Shown here piece by piece: positions 35,246 to 43,993 of a stretch of 64,000 bases of DNA (position 1 is its first letter; every line of letters starts with the position of its first letter). The stretch is taken from positions 62,001-126,000 of the forward strand of contig CBFHPW010000002.1 in NCBI GenBank assembly GCA_965657945.1. Direction: 5' to 3'. The translations under genes and the position numbers were made by a program. This DNA is from CAJJDF01 sp965657945 (GTDB lineage: Bacteria; Bacteroidota; Bacteroidia; Flavobacteriales_D; CAJJDF01). The notes beneath the pieces are model-generated. The model saw only the letters and a program-made list of their open reading frames with translations, did not search any database and was not told where the DNA came from.

Positions 35246-35319
35246 GGGCCTATAACTCAGTTGGTTAGAGTATCTGACTCATAATCAGAAAGTCCCTGGT
35301 TCGAGCCCAGGTGGGCCCA
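35246..35319 (+). tRNA. tRNA with CAU anticodon (tRNA-Ile2 or elongator tRNA-Met)
   Basis: A full cloverleaf is visible: acceptor stem GGGCCTA with TGGGCCC (one T-G pair), D stem ACTC/GAGT, anticodon stem TCTGA/TCAGA around the loop CTCATAA with anticodon CAT, and T stem CCTGG/CCAGG around TTCGAGC. The discriminator is A; CCA is not encoded (ACA follows). The anticodon alone cannot tell isoleucine-2, in which C34 becomes lysidine, from elongator methionine. Initiator Met is unlikely because the first pair is a normal G-C. A hairpin terminator follows directly. Confidence 0.93.
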
Positions 35320-35329
35320 CAAAATGAAA
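35303..35329 (+). repeat. Direct repeat copy 1 (3' end of tRNA)
   Basis: This 27-base segment covers the end of the T arm, the acceptor 3' strand and 10 bases beyond the tRNA. It is repeated exactly at 35420-35446, 117 bases downstream. Such duplicated tRNA ends are typical of integrase attachment sites (attL/attR), though no integrase lies between. Confidence 0.85.
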
Positions 35330-35362
35330 AAGACTTGTCAGTTGCTTGACGAGTCTTTTTTT
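35327..35362 (+). terminator. Rho-independent terminator after the tRNA
   Basis: AAAAGACT-x-GTCA pairs with TGAC-x-AGTCTTTT, with a short loop near 35341-35346 and a run of seven T. It lies 8 bases after the tRNA and is a good tRNA transcription stop. Confidence 0.8.
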
Positions 35363-35419
35363 ATGCTCGAAAGTTTTGAGCGAGAAGTTTACCCTGAGGG
35401 AGCTTTTGCGAATCGATGG

Positions 35420-35446
35420 GAGCCCAGGTGGGCCCACAAAATGAAA
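35420..35446 (+). repeat. Direct repeat copy 2 (orphan tRNA 3' end)
   Basis: It is identical over 27 bases to 35303-35329. The bases upstream do not continue the tRNA, so this is not a second tRNA gene. It could be an old attachment-site scar left after loss of an integrated element, or a small tandem duplication. Confidence 0.85.
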
Positions 35447-35604
35447 CTAATCCTTTTAAGCAATTGAAAGGTTTTTCGTTTTTTTTAGTCTTGCCAAGTC
35501 AATTTTTTTCGGTTTTCAACACTCGTGAATAACTATGTCACATTTCAATTCAATCTAATTATTCAATTGTTTATTTTCGTACAGAAACTTATAGTAAACA
35601 ACCC

Positions 35605-36429
35605 ATGAAACAATACCACGACCTACTTCAATACATACTCGATAATGGAGAGCAAAAAGGAGACCGCACAGGTACCGGTACTATTAGTTGTTTTGGTTAC
35701 CAAATGAGATTTAATTTAGCGGAAGGATTCCCGATGGTCACCACAAAAAAGCTTCACCTCAAATCAATCATTCACGAATTATTATGGTTCCTTAAAGGAG
35801 ATACAAATATCTCTTATTTAAAAGAGAATAAAGTAAGAATATGGGATGATTGGGCAGACGAGGATGGGAATTTGGGGCCAGTTTACGGTCACCAATGGAG
35901 AAACTGGAACAGTGACGGAATTGATCAGATTACTGAAGCGATAGATCAAATTAAACATAACCCGAATAGTAGAAGAATAATGGTATCTGCTTGGAATCCA
36001 AGTGTCATGCCGGACACCAGCAAATCATTTTCGGAAAATGTCGCAAATGGCAAAGCTGCATTACCTCCCTGTCATGCATTTTTTCAATTTTATGTTACGA
36101 ATGGAAAATTATCATGTCAATTGTATCAAAGAAGTGCGGATACTTTTTTGGGAGTTCCTTTCAACATTGCTTCCTATGCCCTATTCACCATGATGGTTGC
36201 CCAAGTATGTGAACTAGAATACGGTGATTTTATTCACACATTTGGCGATGTTCATTTATACAACAACCACCTTGAGCAAGCTCAGCTCCAACTAACCAGA
36301 GAACCACGTGCACTACCTACAATGAAATTGAATCCTTCCATCACAAATATTTTTGATTTTACATTTGAGGATTTCGATTTGATCGATTACAACCCACACC
36401 CACACATAAAAGCATCGGTTTCGGTATAA
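35605..36429 (+). CDS. thyA: Thymidylate synthase
   Basis: ThyA methylates dUMP to dTMP using 5,10-methylene-tetrahydrofolate. The 274-residue protein has RTGTGTISCFGYQMRF (Arg21 phosphate-binding region), VYGHQWRNW, the catalytic Cys156 in LPPCHAFFQFYV and the end IKASVSV. Compared with the 264-residue E. coli enzyme there is an insertion at about 138-149 (DTSKSFSENVANG), which is a Bacteroidota form as far as I remember. No dihydrofolate reductase gene follows. The 402-base gap 36430-36831 after it holds no gene I can see, only an AT-rich stretch with one inverted repeat (36526-36542). Confidence 0.97.
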   Translation: MKQYHDLLQYILDNGEQKGDRTGTGTISCFGYQMRFNLAEGFPMVTTKKLHLKSIIHELLWFLKGDTNISYLKENKVRIWDDWADEDGNLGPVYGHQWRNWNSDGIDQITEAIDQIKHNPNSRRIMVSAWNPSVMPDTSKSFSENVANGKAALPPCHAFFQFYVTNGKLSCQLYQRSADTFLGVPFNIASYALFTMMVAQVCELEYGDFIHTFGDVHLYNNHLEQAQLQLTREPRALPTMKLNPSITNIFDFTFEDFDLIDYNPHPHIKASVSV

Positions 36430-36525
36430 GCGAACAAGACAATTTTCAATAAAAAAAGAATCAACAACATTGAAATGGATTGCCCATTCTTATGGTTCTT
36501 TTTTGCTGTTTTTGGGGCCAAACTA

Positions 36526-36542
36526 GTCAAATTTCGTTTGAC
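36526..36542. repeat. Short inverted repeat in the thyA-exbB gap
   Basis: GTCAAA and TTTGAC face each other across TTTCG. It could be an operator for a dimeric regulator or a chance palindrome; the arms are only 6 bases. Confidence 0.25.
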
Positions 36543-36831
36543 AAATACCCTCAACCCTAGTTGAAAATTAAAACAGAAATCAACTTTATTTTCGCGCATT
36601 TATTTTCTCAACACAATTGATAGTTGTCCATTGGATAAACCCAAAAACTAAACTAAAATTGATCTGTTTTTTATAGTGAAATATTGTTAACATCATAAAA
36701 TATACTCACAAAGAATGACCAGAACAATAAAACTTAACATGTTCCTGTTTACAATTATGCAATTTACTAAATCAAGATTCACAACATAAGTGTAATTTTA
36801 TCCTGTAAAAAACTAACAAATAAAAATCGAT

Positions 36832-37563
36832 ATGATACAAGAATCAGCAAGCACAGGAGCAGCAATGGATTCAGTTGCTAACTCAACAATAGCGGAAATG
36901 TCCGTTATGGAAATCATCAATGAATCTAATTCTTGGTATATTTTAATCCCGTTGCTGTTAATGTCTGGGTATGCAATTTACATTTTTGTTGAGAGATATA
37001 TGACTTTGAGAAGAGCTTCGAATGACGAAAAACAATTCATGTCTAGAATTAAAGATTATGTGCAAGATGGCAAATTGGATTCAGCCAAAAATCTTTGTGA
37101 AACTACTGACAGCCCAATAGCAAGAATGGTTGACAAAGGAGTATCTAGAATTGGAAAACCAATGCAAGACATCAAAGCCTCTGTAGAGAATGTGGGAAAA
37201 TTGGAAGTATCGAGATTAGAAAACAACCTTTCTGCTTTGGCCACCATTTCAGGGATTGCCCCTATGATTGGATTCCTAGGAACAGTTTTGGGAATGATTA
37301 AAGTATTTTATGATTTAAAGAACACGGGGATCAAAGCAAATTTCCTTGAAGCCTTGTCTGAAGGAATTATGATGGCGATGGTCACAACTGTTGCTGGTTT
37401 GATTGTAGGAATTTTAGCCTACTTCTTCTATAACTTTTTGGTGNNNNNNNNNNNNNNNNNNNNNNNNNNNNNNNNNNNNNNNNNNNNNNNNNNNNNNNNN
37501 NNNNNNNNNNNNNNNNNNNNNNNNNNNNNNNNNNNNNNNNNCTTGGAGGAGCCAGGTAAATAA
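36832..37563 (+). CDS. exbB: MotA/TolQ/ExbB proton-channel protein, interrupted by an assembly gap
   Basis: ExbB forms the proton-conducting pentamer that drives TonB. The first 204 codons are readable: transmembrane helix 1 at about 34-52 (WYILIPLLLMSGYAIYIFV), a cytoplasmic loop (SRIKDYVQDGKLDSAKNLCE), helix 2 near 137-160 (ISGIAPMIGFLGTVLGMIKV) and helix 3 near 180-204. Bases 37444-37541 are 98 N, so about 33 residues are unknown and the frame after the gap (LEEPGK, stop at 37563) holds only if the gap length is exact. Normal members have 230-250 residues, so the estimated end is plausible. exbD follows 65 bases later. Confidence 0.88.
   Translation: MIQESASTGAAMDSVANSTIAEMSVMEIINESNSWYILIPLLLMSGYAIYIFVERYMTLRRASNDEKQFMSRIKDYVQDGKLDSAKNLCETTDSPIARMVDKGVSRIGKPMQDIKASVENVGKLEVSRLENNLSALATISGIAPMIGFLGTVLGMIKVFYDLKNTGIKANFLEALSEGIMMAMVTTVAGLIVGILAYFFYNFLVXXXXXXXXXXXXXXXXXXXXXXXXXXXXXXXXXLEEPGK
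37444..37541. other. Assembly gap of 98 N inside exbB
   Basis: A run of 98 unknown bases. It tells that the window comes from a scaffolded draft and that the C-terminus of ExbB cannot be read. Confidence 1.
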
Positions 37564-37628
37564 AACAATTCTATTCTCAACATCGAGTAGATTCGTAATT
37601 GAGAGAAACCAACTAAAAACTTTGAACT

Positions 37629-38018
37629 ATGAGTTTAATTAGTCAAAATAAAATAAAAATAGAAGGAGGCATGTCGTCCATGACTGACCTTGTCTTCCTT
37701 TTGTTGATCTTTTTTATTATTCTATCGGCATTGGCAAAAAATGCCGTGGACGTAGACCTACCGCAAGGAGGTGCTTCATCACCGTCAAAGCCAGCTTTGG
37801 CAAGTGTGGTAATCAAACCTGACAACACAATTACTTTGAATAATAAAACAGTAGATTTGGCTCAAATTGAAACAGCTATATTAGCGGCAGTTGCGGAAGA
37901 CGAAGAAAAAGTTGTGGAACTTTATGGAGATATGGAATCAAATTACGGAACAGTTTTCAACATCATTGAAATTTCTAAAAGGAATCAACTCAAGGTTTTA
38001 CTAATGTCTAAAAAGTAA
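37629..38018 (+). CDS. exbD: ExbD/TolR biopolymer transport protein
   Basis: ExbD is the inner-membrane partner of ExbB and TonB. The 129-residue protein has a short cytoplasmic tail, one transmembrane helix at about 18-37 with the essential membrane Asp20 (GGMSSMTDLVFLLLIFFII) and a periplasmic domain (about 45-129). Length and layout are those of the family. It lies between exbB and a tonB gene, in the order exbB-exbD-tonB. Confidence 0.94.
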   Translation: MSLISQNKIKIEGGMSSMTDLVFLLLIFFIILSALAKNAVDVDLPQGGASSPSKPALASVVIKPDNTITLNNKTVDLAQIETAILAAVAEDEEKVVELYGDMESNYGTVFNIIEISKRNQLKVLLMSKK

Positions 38019-38069
38019 CATTCACAATTTTATTTCATAAATTACGTTAATCTCCAAATCCCTGACATT

Positions 38070-38795
38070 ATGAGTGAAGAAGAAAAGAAAAATAAAACAC
38101 TAGGCATCCTAATCACCAGTGTATTTCATGTGGCAGTGGTGTTGCTACTTTTTGCTTTTTCTATGTCTACAGAAGGAAAGAAAGAAGAGCCAGTGATGTT
38201 GGTGATGGATTTTTCTGCTGGATCCAGTTCAGCTGGTGGAAGTAGTTCACCAAGCGAAACTTCAAACCCAACTGAAGACCCCCAGCCGACAAACAAAGTA
38301 GACCCAGTGAAAACTCAGACTCAAGAATCGGCAGCGAATAGATCGAACAAAGCTCGAAGCGAAAGTTCTAACAACAAAAATACAGATGAAAAAAAACCGA
38401 ACTCCGATGCTTTAGCAAGTGGTGCGTTTGGTGGAAATGGAACTGGAAAAGCAAATGGTGATGGAAACGGAGAGAACCCAGGATTGGGTGATGGGGAAAA
38501 TGGTCCTGGAGTAAAAGGTAAAATTGGCGCATTAGGCTCTGGTGATGGAATTCCTCCAGCTGTTACAAACCCTACGCGAGATCAAGAAGGAAAAGTAGTT
38601 ATTGAACTAACCGTGGACAAACAAGGAAACGTAGTAGATGTAAAAGTTTTATCCAATCACAAAGAAACCACAACAACAGATCCTGTTTTACTTAATCAGG
38701 CCAAGAAAGATGGATTTAGGTATAAATTCAAACCGGATAATAGAAGAGCTGACCTAAGCAAAGGCCTCAGAAAAATAAACTATGTACTTCGATAA
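38070..38795 (+). CDS. tonB: TonB-family energy transducer
   Basis: The 241-residue protein has one N-terminal transmembrane helix (about 10-29, LGILITSVFHVAVVLLLFAF), a low-complexity periplasmic linker rich in Ser, Asn, Gly and Lys (about 50-160, instead of the usual Pro-Lys) and a C-terminal TonB-like domain (about 165-241, GKVVIELTVDKQGNVVDVKV). It passes the energy of the ExbBD motor to the outer-membrane receptors, three of which are in this window. The folC gene starts 6 bases later, so folC is likely co-transcribed. Confidence 0.9.
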   Translation: MSEEEKKNKTLGILITSVFHVAVVLLLFAFSMSTEGKKEEPVMLVMDFSAGSSSAGGSSSPSETSNPTEDPQPTNKVDPVKTQTQESAANRSNKARSESSNNKNTDEKKPNSDALASGAFGGNGTGKANGDGNGENPGLGDGENGPGVKGKIGALGSGDGIPPAVTNPTRDQEGKVVIELTVDKQGNVVDVKVLSNHKETTTTDPVLLNQAKKDGFRYKFKPDNRRADLSKGLRKINYVLR

Positions 38796-38801
38796 ACGAA
38801 A

Positions 38802-40031
38802 GTGAAAACCTACCAAGAAACCCTCGATTTTCTTTTTTCACAGCTTCCCCAATTTCAGAAAATTGGGCAAAAAGCATACAAAGCGAACTTAGAGAACATC
38901 CGTGCTATTTGCGATGTTTTACAAAATCCTCAAAACAACCTCCACACTATTCATGTTGCTGGAAGTAACGGAAAAGGCTCTACCTCACACATGTTGGCCT
39001 CTGTACTTCAAGAAGCTGGATACAAGGTTGGATTGTACACCTCCCCTCACCTAAAGGACTTTAGAGAAAGAATCAAAATTAACGGACAAGAAATTTCGGA
39101 AGAAAAAGTCATCCAATTTGTGGAAGAGTTTCAACCGAAATTAAAAGAAACAAACCCTTCGTTCTTTGAATGGACGGTTGGGTTAGCTTTTTATTATTTT
39201 CATCAAGAAAAAACCGACATTAATGTAATAGAAACAGGGCTGGGAGGCAGATTGGACTCAACGAATATCATTCAGCCGGTTGTATCTGTCATTACAAATA
39301 TTTCACTTGAACACACTGCTATATTAGGTGATACAATTGAAAAAATTGCAGCGGAAAAAGCTGGAATTATTAAATTCAAAACTCCCGTAATTATTGGTAA
39401 AACTCAAAAGAAAACAACCAAAATATTCGAAAAACAAGCAAAGCTGAACGAATCCACTATTTTCTTTGCAGATTCAGTGCCTGACCTTGATGTAACGTTA
39501 GACCTTATCGGTCAAATTCAACAGGAAAATGCAAAAACTGCTTGGAAAACTTGTGAGGTTTTGGCTACTCAGGGTTTCGCAACATCAAAGAATGAGCGAA
39601 TCAGTGGATTAGAAAATGTATTGAAGAACACTCGATTACAAGGGAGATTTCAAATTGTAAGTACCTCCCCACTTATCGTATTTGATACAGCCCACAATCC
39701 AGATGGAATAAAAGCATTGTGCAGAGAGATCAAAAGAATAAAGCCTACTCGAATTCATTTTGTGTTAGGAATGGCTCGTGATAAAAATCACGATGAAATG
39801 TTCAAACAGTTCCCACAAAACTCCTTATTTTATTTTTGTTCATCAACCAACGAAAGAGTAATTTCGGGAAAATCATTGAAAGATATCGCATTAGGGCTAA
39901 ACCGAATTGGAAATGATTACTCTTCGGTTAAAAGTGGTTTAGAGGCCGCAAAAAAGACCGCCTCAAAAACAGAAATGATTGTGGTTACAGGAAGTAATTT
40001 TGTAATTGCAGACGTACTCTCATCATGTTAG
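38802..40031 (+). CDS. folC: Folylpolyglutamate synthase / dihydrofolate synthase
   Basis: FolC adds glutamate to dihydropteroate and to folates in the cytosol. The 409-residue protein has the P-loop GSNGKGST (residues 54-61), YTSPHLKDFRERI (about 77-90), the motif NVIETGLGGRLDSTN near 145 and a C-terminal domain with FDTAHNPDGIKALC. The start is GTG at 38802, the only start that lies just after the tonB stop. Together with folE (50906) and thyA it shows a complete folate economy. A shared terminator with the OmpA gene follows. Confidence 0.95.
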   Translation: MKTYQETLDFLFSQLPQFQKIGQKAYKANLENIRAICDVLQNPQNNLHTIHVAGSNGKGSTSHMLASVLQEAGYKVGLYTSPHLKDFRERIKINGQEISEEKVIQFVEEFQPKLKETNPSFFEWTVGLAFYYFHQEKTDINVIETGLGGRLDSTNIIQPVVSVITNISLEHTAILGDTIEKIAAEKAGIIKFKTPVIIGKTQKKTTKIFEKQAKLNESTIFFADSVPDLDVTLDLIGQIQQENAKTAWKTCEVLATQGFATSKNERISGLENVLKNTRLQGRFQIVSTSPLIVFDTAHNPDGIKALCREIKRIKPTRIHFVLGMARDKNHDEMFKQFPQNSLFYFCSSTNERVISGKSLKDIALGLNRIGNDYSSVKSGLEAAKKTASKTEMIVVTGSNFVIADVLSSC

Positions 40032-40040
40032 TCACAAAAA

Positions 40041-40068
40041 AAACCTCAAAGATTTCTCCTTGAGGTTT
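40041..40068. terminator. Bidirectional rho-independent terminator
   Basis: AAACCTCAA (40041-40049) pairs with TTGAGGTTT (40060-40068) over a 10-base loop, with an A-run before it. It lies between converging folC and the OmpA gene. Confidence 0.85.
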
Positions 40069-40095
40069 CATTCTAATTAGAGTTTATTTTTTCAG

Positions 40096-41265
40096 TTAGT
40101 TTTGCAATTTGAAAGCTACCCTTCTATTCTTTGCTTTTCCAACTAAGGTTCCTTCTCTGGATTCAGGCTCAGAATCATTCATTATTTCAGATTCAAATCT
40201 ATCTTCTCCCAATCCATGGCTTTTCAAATAGTTAATCACATTCTTGATTCTTCTACTAGCCAAATCTAAATGAATCTCGTCCCCTCTTGCAGCAAGCGCC
40301 TCGTCCGCAGTTGTATGACCGTACACATTCAATTTCATTGTTGGGTTTTCTATTAGTGTCAATGCCAATACATCCAAATCTTCTTTCGACCTTGGCAACA
40401 ATGATGATTTCAAATAAGCAAAATATACCGTTGAGTTCGCTACTATTTGCTCAGGAGTAAATCCATCTACCGAACTGCTTGCTTTGCTATACACCACTCT
40501 TTCAATTTCTTTTTCGTCAATTTCTCCACACTCACATTTCTCACCTTCTTCCAATATTTTCACAACGACTTCATCAATATAATAGTAGGCATAAGGAATT
40601 TGAGCTCCATTAAAGTCTTTCTTCTTTCTCAATTTTTTCCAATCAGTATCCGTTGTTTCATTGAAGTTGCCAATCGTAATGTATCTTTCTCCTCCATTGG
40701 CTACAAATTCTCCACACATAGTTTCCCAGCTGTATCTTTTTTCGAATACCTTATTATCAGCAATTCTAACAAACTCTTCTCCTTTTGATAACACGATGTC
40801 TTTTTTACCTTCCACCTCAATTGGGTTTTTGGATAAAAATGCTCCGAGGTTGTTTACTGCATATTTCGACAAATCGGCCAAACTAACTTTGTAAGATACG
40901 CAGTACCTAGCGCCTTTTTTAAGTTTTTCTTTTAAATCTCTTGAAACGTAAGTTCTTGGGTCTTTTCCTCTGTAAGAATAAGCAATAATTCCAGCATAAT
41001 TATCTCCATCAGAAGGCTCTTCTTTTCCGTAAATGTTGTCAGGAGCGCCAATCTCTGTTCCCTTTGCAGATCTCGTAAACAAATCAGCTCTCAATGAAGT
41101 TGGAGAAAACCAATCCATTGCTTTATTAATTTGTTTTAGTCGCTTCAATTTTCCTTTCGTTCCCTCAAAACTGTAGTTGTCAACCAAATTGTTGTCGTCT
41201 TGGGCGTAGGAATTTCCAACTAACGCAAAAGCCAAAAAGGCTCCGATAATGTATCTTTTTTTCAT
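40096..41265 (-). CDS. OmpA-family outer-membrane protein with N-terminal jelly-roll-like domain
   Basis: The 389-residue protein has a signal peptide (about 1-21, ending NSYAQ), a region at about 25-245 beginning DDNNLVDNYSFEGTKGK that looks like a carbohydrate-binding-like jelly-roll, and a C-terminal OmpA domain at about 275-389 (STVYFAYLKSSLLPRSKEDL, NVYGHTTADEALAARG, LDLASRRIKNVINYL, KAKNRRVAFKL). The Asp and Arg that bind peptidoglycan in OmpA domains are in the expected places. It probably links the outer membrane to the cell wall and may bind a glycan or protein on the outside. It is a single-gene unit that converges with folC. Confidence 0.88.
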   Translation of the reverse strand: MKKRYIIGAFLAFALVGNSYAQDDNNLVDNYSFEGTKGKLKRLKQINKAMDWFSPTSLRADLFTRSAKGTEIGAPDNIYGKEEPSDGDNYAGIIAYSYRGKDPRTYVSRDLKEKLKKGARYCVSYKVSLADLSKYAVNNLGAFLSKNPIEVEGKKDIVLSKGEEFVRIADNKVFEKRYSWETMCGEFVANGGERYITIGNFNETTDTDWKKLRKKKDFNGAQIPYAYYYIDEVVVKILEEGEKCECGEIDEKEIERVVYSKASSSVDGFTPEQIVANSTVYFAYLKSSLLPRSKEDLDVLALTLIENPTMKLNVYGHTTADEALAARGDEIHLDLASRRIKNVINYLKSHGLGEDRFESEIMNDSEPESREGTLVGKAKNRRVAFKLQN

Positions 41266-41418
41266 AATATTTCTTTTAATAGGTTTAAAAATAAGAATCT
41301 ATTTTCAATTACCAATGCTTGTTGAGTGATAAAATCAAATATCGTTAAGATTAGTTACAACTTCAATGCCAGAAAAAAAAATCTCTAGTCATTAACGGTT
41401 TCTTAACAAGAACAGTCG

Positions 41419-42201
41419 CTAACAAGAAATAAAATAAGGCACGTACAAATCTTCTTTGTTATATCGCAGCGGCTTACCCGTTGCTTCCTTGTAAATATCC
41501 TTGCCAATTCCTTTCAAAATAGCGTGCCCCGATGCTGTATCCCATTCCATACATGGATAATCTCTTGGGTAAATATCTACTTGTCCTTTTGCCATCAAAC
41601 AAAATTTTACGGAGCTGGCAACTTTTCGAAACTCAATAGAATCATATTCTTTCCTCACCAAATTTGATTCTTCGTAAAAGAGTGTTGGTGTTGGTTTTCC
41701 TCCAGCTACAATCAGTACTTCTCTTGGTGTATTTTCGCAAGGAAGCTCAATGAGTTGTTCCAGTTTCCTATCTTCTATCGTAGTAGCGTACGAACCGATT
41801 TCGGTTCCCCCAAAAAAGACCTCACCCGAAACTGGAATTACAATTACTCCAAAGATTGGCTTTCCTCCTTTCACAAGACCTATATTAATGGCAAAATTTT
41901 CTTTTCCGGCAATAAATTCCTTTGTACCATCCAAAGGATCTACAATCCATAATTCATCCCATAATTTTCTTTCTTCAAACGGTATTTCTCCGCCTTCTTC
42001 ACTCAATACTGGGATATTAGTTTTCTTCAACTCATTGGTAATTAACCGTGACGACTCCAGATCTGCAACAGTAACGGGTGATTCGTCTGACTTAAATTCG
42101 ATTCCCAATTCATTGGTCCTAAAATAACCCATAACCAGGCTCGATGCCTGAATGGCAGCACGAATGGCCGTTTGGTAAGTATGCGGTAATTCTAGCTTCA
42201 T
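41419..42201 (-). CDS. cysQ: 3'(2'),5'-bisphosphate nucleotidase
   Basis: CysQ removes the 3' phosphate from PAP and PAPS, preventing toxic build-up in sulfate assimilation. The 260-residue protein belongs to the inositol-monophosphatase-like family, with metal-binding motifs LSEEGG (about 66-71) and WIVDPLDGTKEF (Asp88, Asp91) and the C-terminal ligand motif CMEWDTASGHAIL near 222-234. Its start overlaps the stop of the response-regulator gene by one base (TAATG). No sulfate-assimilation genes are nearby. Confidence 0.94.
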   Translation of the reverse strand: MKLELPHTYQTAIRAAIQASSLVMGYFRTNELGIEFKSDESPVTVADLESSRLITNELKKTNIPVLSEEGGEIPFEERKLWDELWIVDPLDGTKEFIAGKENFAINIGLVKGGKPIFGVIVIPVSGEVFFGGTEIGSYATTIEDRKLEQLIELPCENTPREVLIVAGGKPTPTLFYEESNLVRKEYDSIEFRKVASSVKFCLMAKGQVDIYPRDYPCMEWDTASGHAILKGIGKDIYKEATGKPLRYNKEDLYVPYFISC

Positions 42202-42914
42202 TATAAACTTCTATTTTCTCTAAATCTTTGTGATTGTCTTCTGGACACTTCTATTTCTTCCCCATTTTTCAGGGTTAATTTGAGCCCACCGCTAAACCAA
42301 CTATCTACTTTTTCTACCCACGTCATATTCACAATATGCTTCCTATTTACCCGAAAAAACTCTTTTTCATCCAATCTCTCCTCAATCTTGTTTAACGACC
42401 TCAACAGCATCGGTTTATTATCGTCAAAATACACCTTCACGTAATTCCCAACCGATTCAAACAATCTAATTTCACTTAGTTTAACAAACCAACAATTGTC
42501 ACCATCTTTGATAAAAATCTGATCATCGTACCCCAATTTGGAACCTTGTTCAGTTTCAACTCTCTTATTTGGTTCTTCTATTTTGTTCATTATTTGGTCG
42601 AGCCTTTTGGGATCTACCGGTTTCAAAATATAATCAGTAGCATTTACCTCAAAGGCTTTTATTGCGTATTCATCAAATGCAGTTACAAATACAACTTGGG
42701 GAATATTCTCTAATTCTTCCAGCAAATCAAATCCTGTTTTTTCGGGCATTTGAATGTCAAGAAAAATCAAATCTGGCTGGTGTTTTCGGATCGAAATTAG
42801 CGCCTCATCCACATTGGCACACTCATCTACAACTTCAATGAAATCATAGTCGGTAAGCAAAGTGGAAAGTTCTTTTCTAGCAAGTCGTTCGTCATCTACA
42901 AGGATAGTTTTCAT
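42201..42914 (-). CDS. LytTR-family response regulator
   Basis: The 237-residue protein has a receiver domain (residues 1-115) with the phosphorylation site Asp53 (LIFLDIQMPEKTG), acidic pocket Asp7-Asp8 and the conserved Lys in YILKPVDPKR, and a LytTR DNA-binding domain (about 130-237, FIKDGDNCWFVKLSEIRLFE, RVNRKHIVNM). LytTR domains bind direct repeats upstream of target genes; targets are not known here. The gene overlaps the histidine kinase by 4 bases and cysQ by 1. Confidence 0.95.
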   Translation of the reverse strand: MKTILVDDERLARKELSTLLTDYDFIEVVDECANVDEALISIRKHQPDLIFLDIQMPEKTGFDLLEELENIPQVVFVTAFDEYAIKAFEVNATDYILKPVDPKRLDQIMNKIEEPNKRVETEQGSKLGYDDQIFIKDGDNCWFVKLSEIRLFESVGNYVKVYFDDNKPMLLRSLNKIEERLDEKEFFRVNRKHIVNMTWVEKVDSWFSGGLKLTLKNGEEIEVSRRQSQRFRENRSL

Positions 42915-43960
42915 AAGATAGTTTTTAGCGGAATAGAGATGTTCGCGACCACTCCATTCTGGTTTGAGCCAAGTGTAAATGAGGCCATTTTTCCGTAAAG
43001 CAACTCGAGTCGTTTTTGTGTGTTTTCAATTCCGATTTGGGTGCCTGATTCCGATTGCGAAAAGAGTGAACCAGGATTGCTTATTTTAATATTGAGCAAC
43101 TCTCCTTCGAGCCTGGCAGAAATATGTAATTCACCTCCCTTTTTTAATTTAGAAATTCCGTGTTTTATGGCATTTTCTACTAAGGTTTGAATGAGCAAAG
43201 GAGGAATTTGGGAAAAAAGTGACTCTTCTGAGATTTCCAATTTAACTTGAAGTCTTTCTTCATACCTCATTTTTTCTAAACTCAAATAATCAGAAACAAG
43301 AGTCATCTCCTGTTTTAAACTCACAAGTTCTTTTTTGGTATGCACCAAAGAATTACGCAACACATTAGATAATTCGGTTATGGCTTTTTTAGATTTCGAT
43401 GGATCTTCATCAATCAATGCGCGAATACTATTCATCGCATTGAACATAAAATGTGGATTGAGTTGAGAACGTAAGTTTTTTAATTCTGTTTCGGCATTGA
43501 GTGCTTGAAGCTGAATGTTCTTGAATTCGATAATTCTCGCTTTGTAAAATAACAAGTATCCAAAATACAACAAGTTCCAAATAAAGTAAACAAAAGTCCC
43601 AAACAACCAATCGTTCGAGGAAAGCAAGTTAGGCGAGGCATCGAACACCAATACGTTGCTTGTATGAATGATAAGTGAAAATATCAAACCAAGAAAAACA
43701 CTGGACAATCCTATCCTTAACCACAATATATTCAGTTTTACTTGTAGCCAACCTCGTTGGTTTATAAAAAGCCGATACAGGTGACTCGTTACTATATTCA
43801 GTACAAAAACGCTTAGTAAAAATATTATCAACTCGAAAGAAAGCCCTTCTTGTTCCACATTAAACAAAGCAATAATCGCCACCAAAAATCCCCAACCAAT
43901 GAGTTGGAAGATGAAGTATTGAGTCCTGAAATTAACTTTTATTTCGGTAGATTTAGCCAT
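42911..43960 (-). CDS. LytS-type sensor histidine kinase
   Basis: The 349-residue protein has four transmembrane helices at about 15-35, 42-62, 80-100 and 115-140 with no large periplasmic domain, then a His_kinase (LytS) domain with phospho-acceptor His170 in LRSQLNPHFMFNAMNSIRA and an ATP-binding part (LVENAIKHGISKLKKGGEL, IGIENTQKRLELLYG). It forms a pair with the overlapping LytTR regulator. The signal is probably sensed inside the membrane. The heme A synthase gene lies 33 bases upstream on the same strand. Confidence 0.94.
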   Translation of the reverse strand: MAKSTEIKVNFRTQYFIFQLIGWGFLVAIIALFNVEQEGLSFELIIFLLSVFVLNIVTSHLYRLFINQRGWLQVKLNILWLRIGLSSVFLGLIFSLIIHTSNVLVFDASPNLLSSNDWLFGTFVYFIWNLLYFGYLLFYKARIIEFKNIQLQALNAETELKNLRSQLNPHFMFNAMNSIRALIDEDPSKSKKAITELSNVLRNSLVHTKKELVSLKQEMTLVSDYLSLEKMRYEERLQVKLEISEESLFSQIPPLLIQTLVENAIKHGISKLKKGGELHISARLEGELLNIKISNPGSLFSQSESGTQIGIENTQKRLELLYGKMASFTLGSNQNGVVANISIPLKTIL

Positions 43961-43993
43961 GGCATGACTAAGTTACATTTTTTTTAAAAACTC

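Noticed and set aside
35420..35446. Possible second tRNA gene
   Set aside because: Only the 3' part matches the tRNA; no D arm, anticodon arm or T-stem 5' strand precedes it.
36526..36542. Inverted repeat as a transposon end or CRISPR repeat
   Set aside because: Single copy, 6-base arms, no transposase or spacer pattern around it.
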